Shown here: in pieces, positions 61,553-64,000 of the stretch
Position numbering within the stretch: the stretch's first letter is position 1
Layout: each line of letters opens with the position of its first letter
DNA from: Bisporella sp. PMI_857
Taxonomy: Eukaryota > Ascomycota > Leotiomycetes > Helotiales > Helotiaceae
Length of the DNA stretch: 64,000 nt
Assembly (NCBI GenBank): GCA_021307315.1
Contig: JAJSPD010000026.1
Span: forward strand, 372,001-436,000
Direction: 5' to 3'
Made by a program: the position numbers and the translations under genes
Notes under the pieces: model-generated
The model's input: only the letters and a program-made list of their open reading frames with translations
What the model was told of the DNA's origin: nothing
Database searches by the model: none

Positions 61553-63976
61553 ATGGCTCTTCATGACCGCTCATGGATATGGCATCCGGACTGGAAAGAA
61601 GAGCCCAGTGAAGAGTCTGCTGGCGGATTTGTTCATTTTCGGAAGGAAGTAACTATCACAGATATTCCGCCAGGTGCTGTTATTATTTCCGTCACGGCAG
61701 ATACTAGATATAAACTCTACATCAACTCAAAACTGGTACATTATGGCCCTGTCAAAGGGGACTCTCAAATGTGGTTTTACGATGAACTGGATATCCGACC
61801 CTACCTCCGCTCAGGCACAAATCTATTCGCAATCCGTGTTTTACGCCTATACTCGAAGACGCGGTTTGGTACTAGTTTTCCACGAATGTCCCTTGGAGGC
61901 CTTCGCATTAAGTATATAGGAGACCATCGAATAAACTTCAGCGTTAAGTCTGATGAGACTTGGGAGACAGCAATCGATTTGTCGAGTTCCTTGCCCGTTC
62001 AGAAAGATGACATGTTTCTACACATCTTTGAGTCGGTTGATAGGAGAAGAGATACTGAACTGAAATGGGTGCCTGCGAGACAGCATAAGATTTTTACCGC
62101 TTTTGGGCTTGCGTCACCATGGCGTCTGTCACCCCGTATGATACCATTCTCTCGTCTTCGCCTGGCGGAATTTCAGGCGATACACAATCTTGAAAGTCCC
62201 CTTGGTCGGGATGCTTGGGAATCGACGTTACTCGGAGATTCACAAATACGTTTACCAGCTGGGACCATACATCATGTTGAAGTTGAGGCGAGCCATCACC
62301 TCACCGCATTTCTTATTTTTCGGTTCTTGAAGCCCCAATGCTCTGGCAGTGAGCTGAAGGTGACGTACTCCGAATGGTACGAAGATCCGCCTAAAACAGT
62401 ACAATTTCGCCTTAAATCCAATCGCCGAGATACAAGCAAAAAGCTTTATGGCCCTCAAGACTCTTTGATATTCAACGGAAACAAAGACACAGCTATAGAG
62501 CCAGTTTATCATATGGAAGGCGAGGGCGTAGAGGAGTTTGCGCCTTTCCATTTTCGTACCTTCAGGTTTATTGTATTGGATATAAAAGTGGCAGAAGAGG
62601 CTGACTTGGTGTTTCTTGGGACGAAAATCACGCGTACGAACTATCCTCTTGAAATTCGTGCCCATTTTAAAGTCAAAGATGAAGACAAATCATTTCCTTC
62701 GCAGCAGCTATGGGATACGAGCGTCTTAACGCTGGAAAATTGCATGCATGACTGCTACGAAGATTGCCCATTCTACGAACAACTCCAATATGCAATGGAT
62801 ACTCGAAGTTCAATTCTGTTCACATACTATATATCCGGCGATGATCGTCTTGCCCGACAAGCAATCAGACAAATTGGTAATTCATTTCAGCCTGCACTAG
62901 GCCTTACCGCAAGTCGATCCCCTTGCGAGCATCTCCAGATCATTCCCCACTTCTCGTTATTTTGGGTTTGCATGCTAGTAGATCATTTTCAGCACTATGG
63001 TGATGCTGAGTTTATATTAGAGTTTTTGCCTATCTGCGATGCAGTCCTAGAATCTTTCAAACGTCGCTTAGACCCTGAACTCGGACTTGTGAGATGCTAC
63101 GAATCGGAAGAATTTTGGGATTTCGTTGACTGGGCGGAAGCGTGGAAACCAAGAGGTATTCCATCGGCAGGACGGAGGACAAGATTCCAGACATTCTCGA
63201 GTTCATTATATGCCTATACTTTGCAGCTACTCAGTTCTGTACTAGAAATCAATGGAAGAGGAGAACTTGCTGCACAGTACAAGGCTCGTTCTGGTGAACT
63301 CATCAAGTTAATAAAGACGCATTGCTACGACGGTGAATTTTTCACAGATGGATTGGCTGGCAAAGCGGTTCCAAAATTAGACTACAGTCAACACAACCAA
63401 ATTTGGGCCATCCTTTGTGGTGCCATAACTGGCGAAGACGCGACTAAGTTACTAAGTACATCTCTATCAATGCCAAATTTTACAACCACATCTATTGCAA
63501 TGGCTTTCTATACACTGAGAGCTCTATCTCTGGTCGAAGGGGATGTCTACGATACGCATTTCTACGAATTCTGGAAGCCATGGCTAGAGCAGCTAGAGCA
63601 GAATGTAACAACTTGGGTAGAGGATAACGTATCTCAACGTTCAGACTGTCATGCTTGGGGAAGCGCACCAATATATGAGTTCCTGGCTGAAGTCGTGGGC
63701 GTCAAGCCATTATCGCCAGGATGGGGATCAATTGCTTTTAAGCCTCGAATGAAACTTTTTGCAAATTTGGACGCAAAGGTTCCGATTGTCGTGAAAGGTA
63801 AGGACTTGGGAATTGCGCATGTCCAGTGGTCAACTCAGGAGGGAGGTAAACAAACTTTGTCGTTCGACTTGAAGACAATATCTGGTGAGCCGATAGATGT
63901 ACCGGTGGTTCTTTCGTATGGCGGTCAAAGGGAGTCTTTGAGAAGCTCATTTGTGAAGGAGATATTGATTGTATAG
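61553..63976 (+). CDS. Divergent GH78-like (six-hairpin) glycosidase
   Basis: Single exon of 807 residues, starting MALHDRSWIWHPDWKEEP; no signal peptide. An N-terminal beta-sandwich (VHFRKEVTITDIPPGA, ADTRYKLYINSKLVHYGPVK) leads to the (alpha/alpha)6 region. The catalytic stretch is HDCYEDCPFYEQLQYAMDTR. Asp404, Glu409 and Asp416 have the spacing D-x4-E-x6-D, the same as I recall for the bacterial rhamnosidase RhaB acids (D567, E572, D579). Later SRSPCEHLQIIPHFSLFWVC, EFWDFVDWAEAWKPRG, SQHNQIWAILCGA and DCHAWGSAPIYEFLAEV follow the GH78 order. The C-terminus reads KPLSPGWGSIAFKP, as in the neighbouring GH78. It is much more diverged than the upstream rhamnosidase, so its substrate may differ (another rhamnoside or an unsaturated-sugar variant). 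Annotated as GH78-like, not as a proven rhamnosidase. Confidence 0.85.
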   Translation: MALHDRSWIWHPDWKEEPSEESAGGFVHFRKEVTITDIPPGAVIISVTADTRYKLYINSKLVHYGPVKGDSQMWFYDELDIRPYLRSGTNLFAIRVLRLYSKTRFGTSFPRMSLGGLRIKYIGDHRINFSVKSDETWETAIDLSSSLPVQKDDMFLHIFESVDRRRDTELKWVPARQHKIFTAFGLASPWRLSPRMIPFSRLRLAEFQAIHNLESPLGRDAWESTLLGDSQIRLPAGTIHHVEVEASHHLTAFLIFRFLKPQCSGSELKVTYSEWYEDPPKTVQFRLKSNRRDTSKKLYGPQDSLIFNGNKDTAIEPVYHMEGEGVEEFAPFHFRTFRFIVLDIKVAEEADLVFLGTKITRTNYPLEIRAHFKVKDEDKSFPSQQLWDTSVLTLENCMHDCYEDCPFYEQLQYAMDTRSSILFTYYISGDDRLARQAIRQIGNSFQPALGLTASRSPCEHLQIIPHFSLFWVCMLVDHFQHYGDAEFILEFLPICDAVLESFKRRLDPELGLVRCYESEEFWDFVDWAEAWKPRGIPSAGRRTRFQTFSSSLYAYTLQLLSSVLEINGRGELAAQYKARSGELIKLIKTHCYDGEFFTDGLAGKAVPKLDYSQHNQIWAILCGAITGEDATKLLSTSLSMPNFTTTSIAMAFYTLRALSLVEGDVYDTHFYEFWKPWLEQLEQNVTTWVEDNVSQRSDCHAWGSAPIYEFLAEVVGVKPLSPGWGSIAFKPRMKLFANLDAKVPIVVKGKDLGIAHVQWSTQEGGKQTLSFDLKTISGEPIDVPVVLSYGGQRESLRSSFVKEILIV

Positions 63977-64000
63977 ACAAACTATTCATTCTCGGCCTTT

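Overview
The window comes from a filamentous ascomycete nuclear genome. Genes carry many short GT-AG introns (about 45-110 nt) with CTAAC/CTGAC-like branch sites and lie on both strands, with microsatellite-rich spacers and no operons. The protein set (Trs85, Chm7-type ESCRT-III, Furry/Tao3, cytochrome P450 reductase, 2EXR, BTB and DUF4291 proteins, GH78 enzymes) fits Pezizomycotina. Helotiales/Leotiomycetes is my best guess by general resemblance, not proof. I see no complete transposon, rRNA, tRNA or CRISPR array.

Layout. 1-0.8 kb: a small secreted Cys-containing protein. 1.2-4.4 kb: POL32 (Pol delta subunit 3) and RAD18, divergent from a 186-bp shared promoter. 4.5-13.5 kb: a Chm7/CHMP7-like ESCRT-III protein, TRAPPIII subunit Trs85, CCA-adding enzyme and a Tti2-family protein. 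14.2-14.9 kb: a broken 2EXR-domain gene. 16.2-18.3 kb: an RBMS/MSSP-like two-RRM RNA-binding protein. 21.4-23.7 kb: NADPH-cytochrome P450 reductase. 25.3-33.2 kb: a 2,527-residue Furry/Tao3/Pag1 protein. 34.0-36.6 kb: a BTB-like gene and a DUF4291 gene, convergent. 37.2-40.8 kb: a Ufo1-like F-box protein with two UIMs. 41.4-43.9 kb: a repetitive GPI-anchored wall protein. 47.4-49.8 kb: a membrane-bound aspartic-protease-like protein that has lost its first catalytic Asp. 51.2-52.1 kb: an F-box protein. 55.4-64 kb: an MFS sugar transporter, a GH78 alpha-L-rhamnosidase and a second divergent GH78-like enzyme.

How the genes work together. The left two-thirds is mostly housekeeping. POL32 and RAD18 both serve PCNA-directed DNA damage tolerance and share a promoter with MCB-like ACGCG boxes. 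The right end looks like a small catabolic cluster: a sugar transporter divergent from two rhamnosidase-family enzymes without visible signal peptides. Their shared promoter carries clustered CreA-type SYGGRG sites, which suggests uptake of rhamnosides followed by intracellular hydrolysis under carbon catabolite control. The surface-protein genes (41-50 kb) and the spacers at 18.3-21.4, 43.9-47.4 and 52.2-55.4 kb are the accessory parts.
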